From Sacculina carcini (lineage: Eukaryota > Arthropoda > Thecostraca > Sacculinidae), in the NCBI GenBank assembly GCA_916048095.2, contig OU696573.1, positions 1,016,001 through 1,080,000 on the forward strand: DNA of 64,000 nucleotides. Reading direction: 5' to 3'. Both the position numbers and the translations under genes were made by a program. The notes under the pieces were generated by a model. The model was not told the origin of the DNA. It was given only the letters and a program-made list of their open reading frames with translations, and did no database searches. Below are positions 47,778 to 58,640 of the stretch, piece after piece. The stretch's first letter is position 1, and every line of letters starts with the position of its first letter.

Positions 47778-49259
47778 CTATTCATCTTCTGCTCCGTCTT
47801 CCTCATCCTCGGCCAACTCGTCTGTGACAGGCAAACAGAACCACATGAACCTCAGAAAACCTCCGACATCAACCCATTCACCCACGACGATAATATTGCA
47901 TGAATAATAGTAGATTATCTGATGTTCAATCTATAAGTCTTTGGAAACTGCTAGGAGCGGAAATAGGCAAACTGACCTTCATCCTCCTCTCCCTCCAGAT
48001 CCTCATCCTCCAGCTCGACAACGTCTTCATCAAGTCCGTTCTCCAACTCGACATCGGGAACGAGGAAATACTGCAGCGGATTGGGCCACATGTCGTCCTT
48101 GATCACCTCAGCGATCTCGTCCTGAGACGGTTCGTCGTGATCCTCCAGCCACAAGAAGAACGAGCGCGGCTCCATGTCCATCTTCTTGCTGCGCTTGTCC
48201 TTCACCAGGCGTGCGTTCACCTTGGCCGTCAGATCGACGCCCTCCTTCCACTTGATCTCAGTCGACACGGATTTGTGCTCTACCGCGCACACACAATACA
48301 TCGGCCACAACACAATCAGACCGCCACACCAAGCAGTGATTCTACCGTAGATCAACTCTATAACCAGTAAGTGAAGCAACTGAAAAGGAAACTACGCCCT
48401 CGCACGTGTCACTAGAGCAAAGTCAAGCTCATACTAAATGTCAAATATAATTCAAACTGTATATGAACCAACATAAAACGCGTCAGATATGTGCGTTCAA
48501 GATATCAGTCGTACCACACAATAGAGTCAAACATTAGCAGCGTTAAATGATAGTCCATAGTGTAGCTTACCTGCAGAGCCCAGGTGAAATTCTTTCATGA
48601 GAAATTCATTCGTGAAGTACGGGTTGGACTGAAAATGGAACTTTATCCTATACCCTGACTTGATGTCATCAAACTCCTCCACCTCGACGCGCGACAGGTA
48701 ATTGAGACACTCCTCTTCCTCTTCGTGAAGTATAGCTGAAATCTGTGGGTGGTTGACAAACTGAACAAGAAACACGGTCAAGGAAACCAGCATTTCAAGC
48801 AAAACACAAAATTAGACTACCATATTCAGTGCAATAATTAACGAAAATCGTAACGATACACTGCCCGAATACTAGTCCTCAAAACATATCCAGTGAATAT
48901 TACAACGTTTAATAAAGAGAAATCTAACAAAAAATTGAAGCCAAACGAGCACGATATTCATAAATCAGACCACGAAACTGATGAAAAACCGAAAAGGATA
49001 CAGCCGTCATCCAGAAATCGGGAATCCTTTTGATGATGCTGCTTCTCTTCTCATAGAGAGGGACTCTTAGTTTGTTGTACTTCTGCTCAACTTTCAAAAT
49101 CTCATCGCTAGCCTTCTCGTTGAGAGCGTCGATTTCATTCTGACAGCTATCAATTTCTTCGAGGGTTTTCTGAGTCTCTGGATCAAACTCTTTTCCATCT
49201 TCAGCTTCGTGAACTTCTTCCTTCTTGGCTTTCTTCTGAGGAGGACCTTCAGCTGCCAT
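47778..49259 (-). CDS. Set: SET / TAF-I nucleosome assembly protein family, complete
   Basis: Four exons on the minus strand join in phase: 49259-49002, 48760-48571, 48279-47977, 47821-47778 (stop TAG), 264 residues. The N-terminus is lysine-rich ([10 protein letters not shown]). Residues about 25-85 are the long dimerisation helix ending RIPDFWMTA. The earmuff domain follows ([77 protein letters not shown]), and then an acidic Glu/Asp tail. SET binds histones, inhibits protein phosphatase 2A and blocks histone acetylation in the INHAT complex. Length fits the family (about 270). It is transcribed away from RSBN1, about 1 kb apart. The acceptor of exon 3 carries a TG run on the transcript strand. 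Confidence 0.95.
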
Positions 49260-50226
49260 GATAGATACACAAGAATACAGAAAACACGGCAACAATCAAC
49301 TGTACGAATCACCGCCAAATCCACGCCGCTAGAAAGGAGGCAATCGCGACGAGCATTTGTAGTCTTACATCGTAATATTGGAATCACAATTAATGATGAT
49401 GCCATTATTGATTAAACCACAACAACGTAAATTCTGAGTTAATTATTTTAATATTTAAAAAACATTAGCCGACAGCTGACAAAGACACGACGACAACTTC
49501 CAGTACCTAAACTTCGGAAAAAAATGTTTTTATATGTTAGAAAAAGCGAAACTCCCTTATAATATAAATTTAGAGTATGACAAAATTTTTGCAATAACAG
49601 ATGCAAATAAATTATTGAAATTACATAAATTTCCATTCACGACGCAAAACAACATATCGTCTTCCAACAGAATTGTGGTGTGCGTAAGTTTGTACTATGT
49701 ATTGATGTGCTCGTTTTAGTGTTTCTAGCATTTTCATAAAATGAAATTTAATATCGTATGTCTGAATCGTAACATGCGTATGATTGTTTGTATCTGGTTA
49801 TCGTATTCATACTTGTGTAATTATGCCAATTAGTATGGTGTTTGTTATATGCTTTGTTTGCCTTATGTTTTTATTGTTTCCGTCGTATTGGGTTGCTCTA
49901 TGATGGCTAGCATTTCTTGCGAAATTCGAATGCTGCTGCATCGCGAGTTCTTATCTGTAAATTCAAATGTTTTGTCGAGTGGTTTCATGGTTGGTCTTCG
50001 CCTCACTGCGAAGTGATTAGTGAGCCTTTGAGAAGCCAAGTGAAATATTTCGTATTCGAGGTAATTTTGCTTAGGTGGATGCATTGAGACTGTGCGTTTG
50101 TTTATTTCCAGATTTTGACTGTCGTGCGAGTTTTCTAGAGCACCTGTTGACGTGTGGTTAGTAAAGCGCATTTTTCACAATGAGGTTCGCGTGCTGCTTG
50201 AGAGTGGCCTCATTTATCTGCTGACC
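49260..50226. promoter_or_regulatory. Divergent SET / RSBN1 promoter region
   Basis: The two start codons face away from each other across 967 bases. The region is AT-rich except beside SET and holds no convincing coding frame. The open frame around the RSBN1 ATG extends back to a stop at 50116, so the RSBN1 start exon may begin after TTATTTCCAG (50111) or be the true first exon. Confidence 0.45.
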
Positions 50227-51480
50227 ATGCCTGGTTCAACACATGACACCTGCCACTTGTCCAAGCAGAGCGGTATGGGCGAGCTTCACACCGATGACCT
50301 GTCCGCCAGAACATCACGTGACCCCGTGACCTCGCTGTGCGGTCCCAGGTCAACGGACACCACTGATAGAGGCGCCAGTTTTCCGGCTCGTGTGTGTGCC
50401 GGAGAACGTCCGGCCCGCCAGGTTTGTCCGTCGCTGAACTCCGACGTCCGTGTTGATGAAGACTTGAAGTCGCCGCAGCAGGCAGCTGAGGAGGCTTGTG
50501 ATGCACCGCACGTGCCAAACAAATGCAGCCTCACCCAGATTGTCACAGCTGACGTCAGTGTGGGAGATGATGAAGCGTCGACCGTACAGGGAATCATCGC
50601 AGCTACCACTGTCCCAGTGCATGGTGGTAATGATGCTGGTAATGGTGACAGTGAATTACCATCGACCGTTGTTACCACCAAGCCCGCGACCGTCGATGGC
50701 GGAGAGTGCAGCTCGTCTAAGGCCAGTCCTTCCGACCGTCCCCGGCCAGAAAACACGACTGATGGTCGTCGAAGACGTTCATCCGATCATCACCGTCGCA
50801 GCCGTCGCCATGATTGTCAGCGGTGTCGCGAGCGAGCGCGCGTGCGTCGCTACAACATCGGCGTGCAGTGTCGGCGTGACAAGACGCTCGGCAGACTGGT
50901 GAGCGGTGGAGGCGGGGCGGCGGCGATGCCAGCGCCTCTATCGGCGGCCGGCGCCAACTACAGCAGGCGCGGACTGCAGCGCTACTCAATGGCCGACTAT
51001 ATGCACGTACAGGTGGACAGCAATGGCGGAGCTAGTGTGGTGAGATTGTATCAGCAGCAACTCACTGGCCTCTCGACGCAACAACTCGACCTTCTCGTCG
51101 ACCAGTTCTTCCAGGTGCCCACTACACTCTCACACACATTCACGCATACACGCATACACACACATACACACGCATACACACATACACACACACTCGCATT
51201 CACACTCACACACACTCACACACACATACACGCATACATAATCACACACTGTCACTTGGCAATTTATTGCGGTGTTCCATTGCTCTATTTGGCAAATTAT
51301 ATCCTTTTTAATGTTTTTTTTTCTTCGGGTGTTTTTTTTTGTGTGGGTCAAAATTGTGCTTTATTTTTATGGATTTTCTTGGAGAATGCAAACAAATGCT
51401 CGGTTAGCATCAGTTTGCTCTTTTCTCCAATAGGACTCATAAGATCAAGTGGTCTTCATCAGTCCTTCTAGTGTTGGCAT

Positions 51481-51523
<43 letters not shown>

Positions 51524-52307
51524 ACTCACCTAGTTGTGCTCACCTAAATGTGTTTACGGAAAATGAGCTGGCGTTGTCCCGTCTCCATATCTCCGTATTT
51601 ATTTATTTCCCTCCTAAATGAATTTATATTTTCGGTCGCTACGGTGTAATTACTCGAACAATTCCACTCACCTATACATCTGAAGAAGCTAGGGACATGA
51701 AGAAGCCGTGTGTCGAAAACGTTGGTACTAATAAACGTTGGTACTCAAATATATTCAGACATAGTGCCCGATGAAGTTAGTGCTTTAAATCTATAATTAT
51801 TCCGGGTGCGTGAGTCAAGTTCAATTTGGATTCATCTATAAGGGAAGATATTAGCTTAAGATTCCTTCTGCACCTGGTTATTTTTAGTTTCCTCATTTAA
51901 TTCATACATGTGTGTGTGTATGTGTGTGTGTATGTAGGAGGTGTTTGCCGAGGACGAACATGGATGTGCCCGACACGTGATGGGAATAGTGCACGGTGGC
52001 GCCACCTACCTGCCTGACTTGCTCGAACATCTGGCCGAGCGCAGGCCGACGCTGACAGTCAAGAATGACGTGATGAGCGGTGCGGCGTCGCGCGGCGATA
52101 TTGAAACTCAAACTCTCTCCGCTTATGTAGAACAGGTCAGCTCCTCTCTCACTCTCTCTCTAACTCTCTCTAACTCTGTCACTGGCTGAGTGATTGGGTA
52201 TATGTTTTTCGCAAGTGTTGGTGTGTATGTGAATGTGTATATGTGCGGGTGTCTGTATATGTGTTGGTATGTGTGTGTGTGTATGTGTTTGTGTCTGTAT
52301 ATGTGTT

Positions 52308-52343
<36 letters not shown>

Positions 52344-55300
52344 TCTGTATATGTATGAATGTGTGGGTATGTTTGTGTCGATGGGTGTGTGTTTTTCACG
52401 TTTTTATGCCTGTGTTTCTGCATGTATGCGCGTGCAGGTTCGTCGTAACTACAGTGGTGGCACATTTCGCTACGGGCCGCTGGATCACATCTCACTGGTG
52501 GGCACTGTGAACGAGGAGTGTGGCGGTCTTTTTCCCGACATGCTCGCGCAGCTGGAGTCCAGTGCGTTTTTGCGTGCTGTTATGCCGTGGGGCCGGTTGT
52601 CCAATGTGTGTGGTCTGCCGCCGCATCAGTCCAACGACGGGCCGATCATGTGGACCCGGCCTGGCGAACAACTCATTCCCGCCGGCCATCTCAACGCTCG
52701 CAGCCCAATCAAACGCAAACGGTACCACCACCACTACATGCATGTAAAGGTTCAGAGTTAAAGGCTGCTCAAGTGACTGCTGCTACACGGGAAGAAGCCG
52801 AAGCTTATGAACACACAGGTGTGTCCCGTGCAGCTCGCTGCCACCGCAGAACCGACCCTCTCCACGCTATGACGCCACAAGGACGGAAGACGTATTAGAG
52901 AGGGCCACCTCCCAGAATGCATGACACAACACATGACTGATATCTGGTACCATCATTTACTGCTGGGTGGACAGGGGCTGTGGGATTGTATAATTCGCCC
53001 AATGAAATTCTCCTCTGCCTGGTTTCGAACCACGAACATCCCTCTTGTGAGGCGGGTGTGCTACCACTACACCACGGAGTCCAACTTAACATATCGACAT
53101 ATACTAACACACACACACACACGGACATACACAAAGGCACACACACATACACTGACGAATGTGTGTGTATGTATGTCTGTTTGTCATCAGCCAGTTGTTC
53201 TGTTCAGCAAGAAGTCAAACATTCATCGTAATATTATAATTGTTGAATAAATATGTGTTATTTTCTGGTTGATAATCAAAATTCTGACATTCCATTGCAG
53301 TGTTATTAATTGTGAATTTATCAGGAAAACTGTCTATTTTTCTGACTGTCGTTTCTCATAAGCTACTTGTTATTGAATGTGTGTGTGTGTGTGTGCTCTG
53401 CTCTCTCCCTCTCCATCTTTTGCCTTGTGAATGCATGCATTTGTGTTAGTGCATGTGTATGTTTGTACAGCGCCTTAGAGACCCTTTAGGTGTAGGGCTC
53501 TATATAATTTTTTTCTTCATAATGTAATGTAATAATAATGTATGTGTGTGTGTGTGTGAGTGTGTGTGTGTGTGTTATTGCAGAGGTGCGGGTATCAATG
53601 AGCTGCGCAACTTGCAATATTTACCGCGCATGTCGGAGGTGCGTGAGACCATGTACGAGGATCGCACGCGCGCTCATGCAGATCACGTCGGACATGGACT
53701 GGACCGCCGTACCACCGCCGCAGTCGGTCTGTCTGTCTGTCTGTGTGTGTGTGTGTGTGTGTGTCTGTTCGAGTGTCTGTCTCTCTATGTGTATATGTGA
53801 TACATATGTTTGTGTGTGTGTGTTTGTATGTGTATATGTGATACATATGTTTGTGTATGTGTGTGTCTGTTTGTGTATATGTGATACATATGTTTGTGTA
53901 TGTGTGTGTTTGTATGTGTATATGACACATATGTTTGTGTGTGTGTGTTTGTATGTGTATATGTGATACATATGTTTGTGTGTGTGTGTGTGTGTTTGTA
54001 TGTGTATATGTGATACATATGTTTGTGTGTGTGTGTTTGTATGTGTATATTTGTGATATATATGGTTGTGTGTGTGTGTCTGTTTGTGTATTTATTTGTG
54101 ATACATATGTTTGTGTGTATATGTCTGTTTGTATGTGTATATTTGTGATACATATGTTTGTGTGTATATGTCTGTTTGTATGTGTATATTTGTGATACAT
54201 ATGTTTGTGTGTGTGTGTCTCTGTATGTGTATATGGGGTACATATGTTTGTGTATGTGTATATGTGATACATATGTTTGTGTATATGCGATATATAGGTT
54301 TATATGTGTATATGTGATACATATGTTTGTGTGTGTGTTTGTATGTGTCTGTTTGTGTATTTATTTGTGATATATATGTCTGTGTATGTATATGTCTGTT
54401 TGTGTGTATATTTGTGATATATATGTCTGTGTGTGTGTGTTTGTGTGTGTCTGCATGTGTATATTTGTGATATATGTCTGTGTGTTTGTGTGTGTGTGTG
54501 TTTGTGTGTGTCTGCATGTGTATATTTGTGATATATGTGTGTGTGTTTGAGTAGGCGTGTTGAAGGCGGTACATTGTGGCGAGTCGTACAAGTACAATCG
54601 TGTCACCAAAGACGTGGTGGCATTTCACGCGGCAGACTTTCACACGCTCGTCGGCAATCTACAGTTAGACCTGCATGAACCACCCATGTCTCAGGTATGT
54701 GTGTGTACTCAGCTATTTGATTAGCACAGGAGATGAGCTATGCTAGTACTGTCCTGTCTCCAACCCACCCTCTAGTAACCTATCTTGCCTGAAATTCCCA
54801 GTATTTCACACTATGCAGTCTTTGTTTAAATGCTCCTACACTTTCTGCTCCTACAATATCCTCCCCAATAACTGATTCCAGACATCAACACACCTGTATA
54901 TGAGAAACTATACTTCTTAACATCTCTCAAACATCTAGTCGTTTTCAGTTTTTTCCATGACTCCTCTTGCCTGAATTATCCCAAACTATACAATTATCCC
55001 TATCTAACTTTTGCATACCTATTATATGTCTAAAAATATTAATCAAGTCGCCTCTTAGCCTACGCTGTTCTAAAGATGGTAAACCAAGCACTTTTAGTCT
55101 TTCCTCATGTGTGTGTGTGTGTGTGTGTGTGTGTAGACTGTATGTTGGGTGGAGGACGCCAAGTTGAATCTGCTACGTCGCGACGGAGTGCGTTATTCTC
55201 GCATTCAACTGCACGACAACGATATATATTTTCTGCCCAGAAATGTGATTCATCAGTTTCGCACGGTTACTGCAGTCACCAGCGTAGGTGAGTGCATTCT

Positions 55301-56404
55301 CGCTCTTTCTAGACAGTTCCTCTCAAACTCTCTCTTTTTCCCGTCTCTTCCTCTCTCACTGTTATCCGATTGTTTCATCCGCATTCTCCCGTTTGTGTTT
55401 TGGGTTTGTGCTTGTTCTCATTCTCTTCTCTTTTATTTGTGCATTTAAATTACACAAAACACAATTCTTATACACAATGTTATGTGATAGTTTTTCAATA
55501 ACTCTTGTGTGTGTGTGTGTGTGTGTCTCGTGCAACTTACAGCCTGGCACGTGCGCTTGAAGCAGTATTATGGTGATTGTGAGCGACAGTCGCCGACACC
55601 CGAGCTCAAGCGAGATAGCAGACACGCAGTCAGTCATACAGATATTGCCGCGCGTCACGTACACTCATGCACCGACACACAGACAGACAAACAGGCGGGC
55701 GGCAGTGTGTCAGTGGCCACCTCGACGGATATCGTAGAAGGCGACGACTCGCCGGCTACTGTGCCACCGGAAAAGCATAGGTCTCATTCGACGGACGTCA
55801 AATCGACGTACGTCAAGTCGACGGACGTCAAGTCGACGGAGGGCATATCTTCTGGTGTTAGTGTGACTCAGAAGAGCTCTGTTGACGTGAAATCCAGTGA
55901 CGGCCCGTCCAGAGGCGTCAAATCGACACACGTCAAGTCGACGGACGTCAAGTCGACGGAGGGCATATCTTCTGGTGTTAGTGTGACCCAGAAGAGCTCT
56001 GTTGACGTGAAATCCAGTGACGGCCCGTCCAGAGGCGTCAAATCGACACACGTCAAGTCGACGGACGTCAAGTCGACGGACGGCGAATCACAGCGCAGTG
56101 GCAAGCGGAGACACAGCAGCAGTGCCAGTGCGTCGAAGAACAAGCGTGCGGCGAGAAATCACAGCGGGGAGGGGTCGAGAAGCGGCCGCAATGTCTCGCA
56201 CGTCGGCTCTTCAACAACATCTTCCAGCAGTCACCAACGAAGACGTCATCACACGAGCAGCAGCGGCGATTCTCACCGTCACAATCATCATCACAATCAC
56301 AATCATCATAGGAAAGATCGCAGACGCAGTAGCGCTGATAGTGGCGCCCCCACGACGGCAAACTCACACACTAACACCACAACTGTTGTTTCTTCCAGCG
56401 AGAC

Positions 56405-56435
<31 letters not shown>

Positions 56436-56471
56436 AATCAGGCGCCACTTACGTCTCCATCACTTCATTGA
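50227..56471 (+). CDS. Rsbn1: RSBN1/KDM9 family histone H4K20 demethylase, complete
   Basis: Seven exons join in phase: 50227-51114, 51938-52135, 52438-52721, 53584-53726, 54555-54694, 55137-55287, 55543-56471 (stop TGA), 910 residues. Residues 1-240 are low complexity, with a basic [20 protein letters not shown] stretch. Residues about 255-610 form the conserved RSBN1 JmjC-like core: [109 protein letters not shown]. The HAD at about 488-490 and His at about 590 fit the Fe-binding HxD...H set. Worm DPY-21 and mouse RSBN1 remove H4K20me2. The tail has 40-residue repeats, a poly-His region and a poly-Gln run. The ATG at 50227 (gaccATGc) is the first in frame. Confidence 0.93.
51126..51250. repeat. 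CA-rich tract after the RSBN1 exon 1 donor
   Basis: Interrupted CA/CACATA repeats start 12 bases after the donor at 51115. The other end of the same intron has a TG tract (51905-51934). Confidence 0.9.
51500..51890. mobile_element. Probable LINE-derived fragment in RSBN1 intron 1
   Basis: It contains tatgtactcacctagttgtg and ctgaagaagctagggacatg-type text reminiscent of abundant arthropod, especially decapod, non-LTR 3' ends. I could not read a protein in it. Confidence 0.3.
52751..53082 (-). mobile_element. tRNA-Val-like SINE, inverted, in RSBN1 intron 3
   Basis: The reverse complement reads ggactccgtggtgtagtgg, then the ctcacaa loop, ggttcgaaacc and the shared body, ending in a short TTTAAC-like tail at about 52751. 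It begins only 30 bases after the exon 3 donor. Confidence 0.85.
53734..54550. repeat. Degenerate TG-based satellite in RSBN1 intron 4
   Basis: About fifteen units of roughly 40-55 bases contain gtatatgtgatacatatg or gtatatttgtgatatatatg joined by TG/TTTG repeats, filling almost the whole intron. The unit includes a palindromic atacatatgt-like core. The long CVCV and Thr/His frames on both strands are its translations. Confidence 0.9.
54700..55100 (-). mobile_element. LINE reverse transcriptase C-terminal remnant in RSBN1 intron 5
   Basis: On the minus strand it encodes [20 protein letters not shown], then INIFRHIIG and a [12 protein letters not shown] block, followed by the VWNQLLG/FKARLD end. 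This order is the thumb and C-terminus of CR1/Jockey-type LINE ORF2. Related copies lie at 31010, 58332 and 60430. Confidence 0.75.
55797..56085 (+). repeat. Rsbn1: 120-bp in-frame tandem repeat in the last RSBN1 exon
   Basis: Two nearly identical 120-bp units (starting about 55797 and 55917) and a partial third (56037) encode 40-residue repeats built from [16 protein letters not shown] and [13 protein letters not shown] pieces. The period divides by three, so the frame is kept. Within each unit a shorter gtcaagtcgacggac repeat (15 bp) occurs. Confidence 0.95.
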
Positions 56472-57866
56472 CTGTTTGTTTTTGTCGGTTTCATCGGTTT
56501 TTATTTATCGTTAGCGGTGCTGTCAGCGTGTGTTCACGTGTTTTGGTTGTTGTTTTTTCGCTCATGGTAGTAATTTGCTCGCTGTGTGTTTCATATATGC
56601 AGCTGAACCAAATCCAGCATCGAATACAAAAAACACACACACACATTTATATATACAAATACTCTTGAGTTACATTGAAAATGATTGTTTTCGTTTTGAT
56701 TATATTATATAGTGTTTTGGCAGGCAGAACACGTGTGTGTGTGTGTGTGTATCAGGGCGTGCACTGTTTGTAATAAGAAATATTTTAGCCACGAGTGTTT
56801 GTGTGTGGACCTTTACCTTCGTGCTAAATCATCCCATTTTTCCAATACATTGTTTGGCGTTGTGTTTGTGTGTGCTGTTGTTTAAGTTATGTGGAATCAA
56901 TCATACGTTCATAACTGTGCAGGAAATATATTGTAAGTAGGAAGAGTTTATTTGTATTTTGTGACGTCATTACAAGAATCGACTGAAAATGGCACTTTAT
57001 AAAAAATATTGTAGAAGTAAAGAGCTAAAATATTTGTATACATATTCAAATTTGATATATGAAATAATTTTTGTAGAACACGGTTATTTTTGCCAAAATA
57101 CATTTTATTTTTCAACATTCTCTACAATACTTGCTTAACATGAGTTTTTTTTTGGTTTTCATGATTTTCTGGTTGAAATAAAATTATCAACAGAATATTT
57201 CATAAGTTAACTGGAATTCTAGCTATAATATAAAATACTGGTGCTCTAGGTGACATATTAAATACTGGAGTTCCGGGAAAAATTCGCTGCTTTGATTTCT
57301 GCTTGCAACAAAATTGCGCCAGTGCTTTTGAGTGCGTCATAAGTGTCTTGCTTGGATATGACTTGTCTTCAAGGCGCATTCATGTTTTATTCAATTAAGC
57401 TCACTTCTCTGTTTTTGTCTTCTGTTTGGAGACATTTGATTTATCTACTGCTTCAACCGCCGTTCCTCCTTTCAAGTGGGAGCGAGCCGAGCTAGGGGAT
57501 GTCGGGGGATCTGCAGTCATTGAAATGTTGGTTCGTGTCTGAGCTGTCTCACGCGCGCGCGTGTGTGTGTCGGTGTGTCGGTGTGTCGGCATGCCATTGT
57601 GCCCGTCTTCGAGTGGAGCCTGCATTCAGTGCTGATAGTGGAGTCGCGGTGGTGTTTGTGTGCAGCACGTGCACCAGTGTTGCGCAACTTTTATTTTTGA
57701 TTTGATCGTGAGCGGAGGTGTTTTCGTCACGTTTGCGCGTGCACGTTAGCGAAGCCATCGAACCAGTGCGTCAGTGTGTGTCAGTGTGTGTGCTTGTGAA
57801 TGTGTGTTCAGTTGTGTTTTGCAATTTGGCGAGTGAGATTTCGCACAATCAAACAGCAACGCGATC
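56472..57866. other. RSBN1 3'UTR and upstream region of the next gene
   Basis: A possible RSBN1 polyadenylation signal is AATAAA at 57177. From about 57480 the sequence becomes GC-richer with cgcgcgcg and TG runs, probably the promoter and 5'UTR of the gene starting at 57867. Confidence 0.45.
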
Positions 57867-57915
57867 ATGAGCTTTCTTTTCGGCAAAAAGAAGAAAAAGG
57901 ATGGCTCCGAATCAG
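57867..57915 (+). CDS. First coding exon of an unrecognised gene (start MSFLFGKKKKKDGSES)
   Basis: An ATG after cgcgatc opens 16 codons, then a phase-1 junction at a consensus-like donor (tcag then GTGAAT). The N-terminus, hydrophobic then strongly lysine-rich, resembles membrane-binding starts of some ESCRT or adaptor proteins, but this is too short to assign. The GC-rich leader upstream supports a true 5' end. The rest of the gene must lie in a long intron's distance downstream, perhaps beyond the window. I found no second exon. Confidence 0.5.
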
Positions 57916-58059
57916 GTGAATTTTGTGGATTTAATTTGTAATTATTTTGCTATTTCATATTTATTTATTGATCTCCCTATGTTGTTTTCATTCGTCACCC
58001 TTAAAATACCGATAAATTCACCATTGTATCCATCCAACATAACTTTCACGTATGGATTT

Positions 58060-58331
58060 GGGTGGTTTTTGGATCCAATCAAACAGTGGCCCAAAAAATG
58101 CGAAGCCCCTCCCCCCAAATATTAATCATAGACATTAAAATTTCTTGCCACTGTAAATGAAGTCCTGTAATTTGGTTCAAGTTCGAGGACTGAATCAGTG
58201 TGCCACAGTCCCTTATTATAATATTATGTAGTCAGCGTTCGAGTGTAGCTCTTCATGATTCACCAGGTCCCTCAACTTTTTCCTTAGCCCCCCGCCTCAG
58301 CTCCCCCATCGGAAAATCCTGGCGCCGCCAC
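58060..58331. mobile_element. MITE with GGCGCCGCCACT right end
   Basis: It shares gacattaaaatttcttnccactg, tgaagtcctgtaatttggtt and gttcgagtgtagctcttcat with the element starting at 63751. The right end tcctggcgccgccacta is the inverse of the cagtggcggcgcca start at 63751. It abuts a LINE tail at 58332. Confidence 0.7.
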
Positions 58332-58640
58332 TACAATCAAAAGTTAGATAGGGATAATTGTATAGTTTGGGATAATTCAGGCAAGAGGGGTAATGGGAAA
58401 AACTGAAAAGGACTAGATGTTAAGAAGTATAGTTTCCCATATACAGGTGTGTTGATGTCTGGAATCAGTTATTGGGGAGAATATTGTAGGAGCTGAAATT
58501 GTAGGAACATTTAAAGCAAGACTGAATAGTGTTAAATACTGGGAATTTCAAGGAAGATAGGTTAGAGGGTGGGTTGGAGACAAGACAGCACGAGCATTGC
58601 TCATCTCCCGTGGTAAACAAATAGGTGAGTACACACGCAG
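58332..58640 (+). mobile_element. LINE reverse transcriptase C-terminal remnant
   Basis: The plus strand reads [20 protein letters not shown] and then, after a frameshift and stops, the [18 protein letters not shown] / FKAR end. It ends gaggtaaaca-like, then taggtgagtacac. The frame is broken, so it is a dead copy. Confidence 0.7.

Noticed and set aside
50152-50226. RSBN1 start upstream of 50227
   Set aside because: The frame is open back to 50118 but has no ATG before 50227. The earlier GTG is not a credible eukaryotic start.
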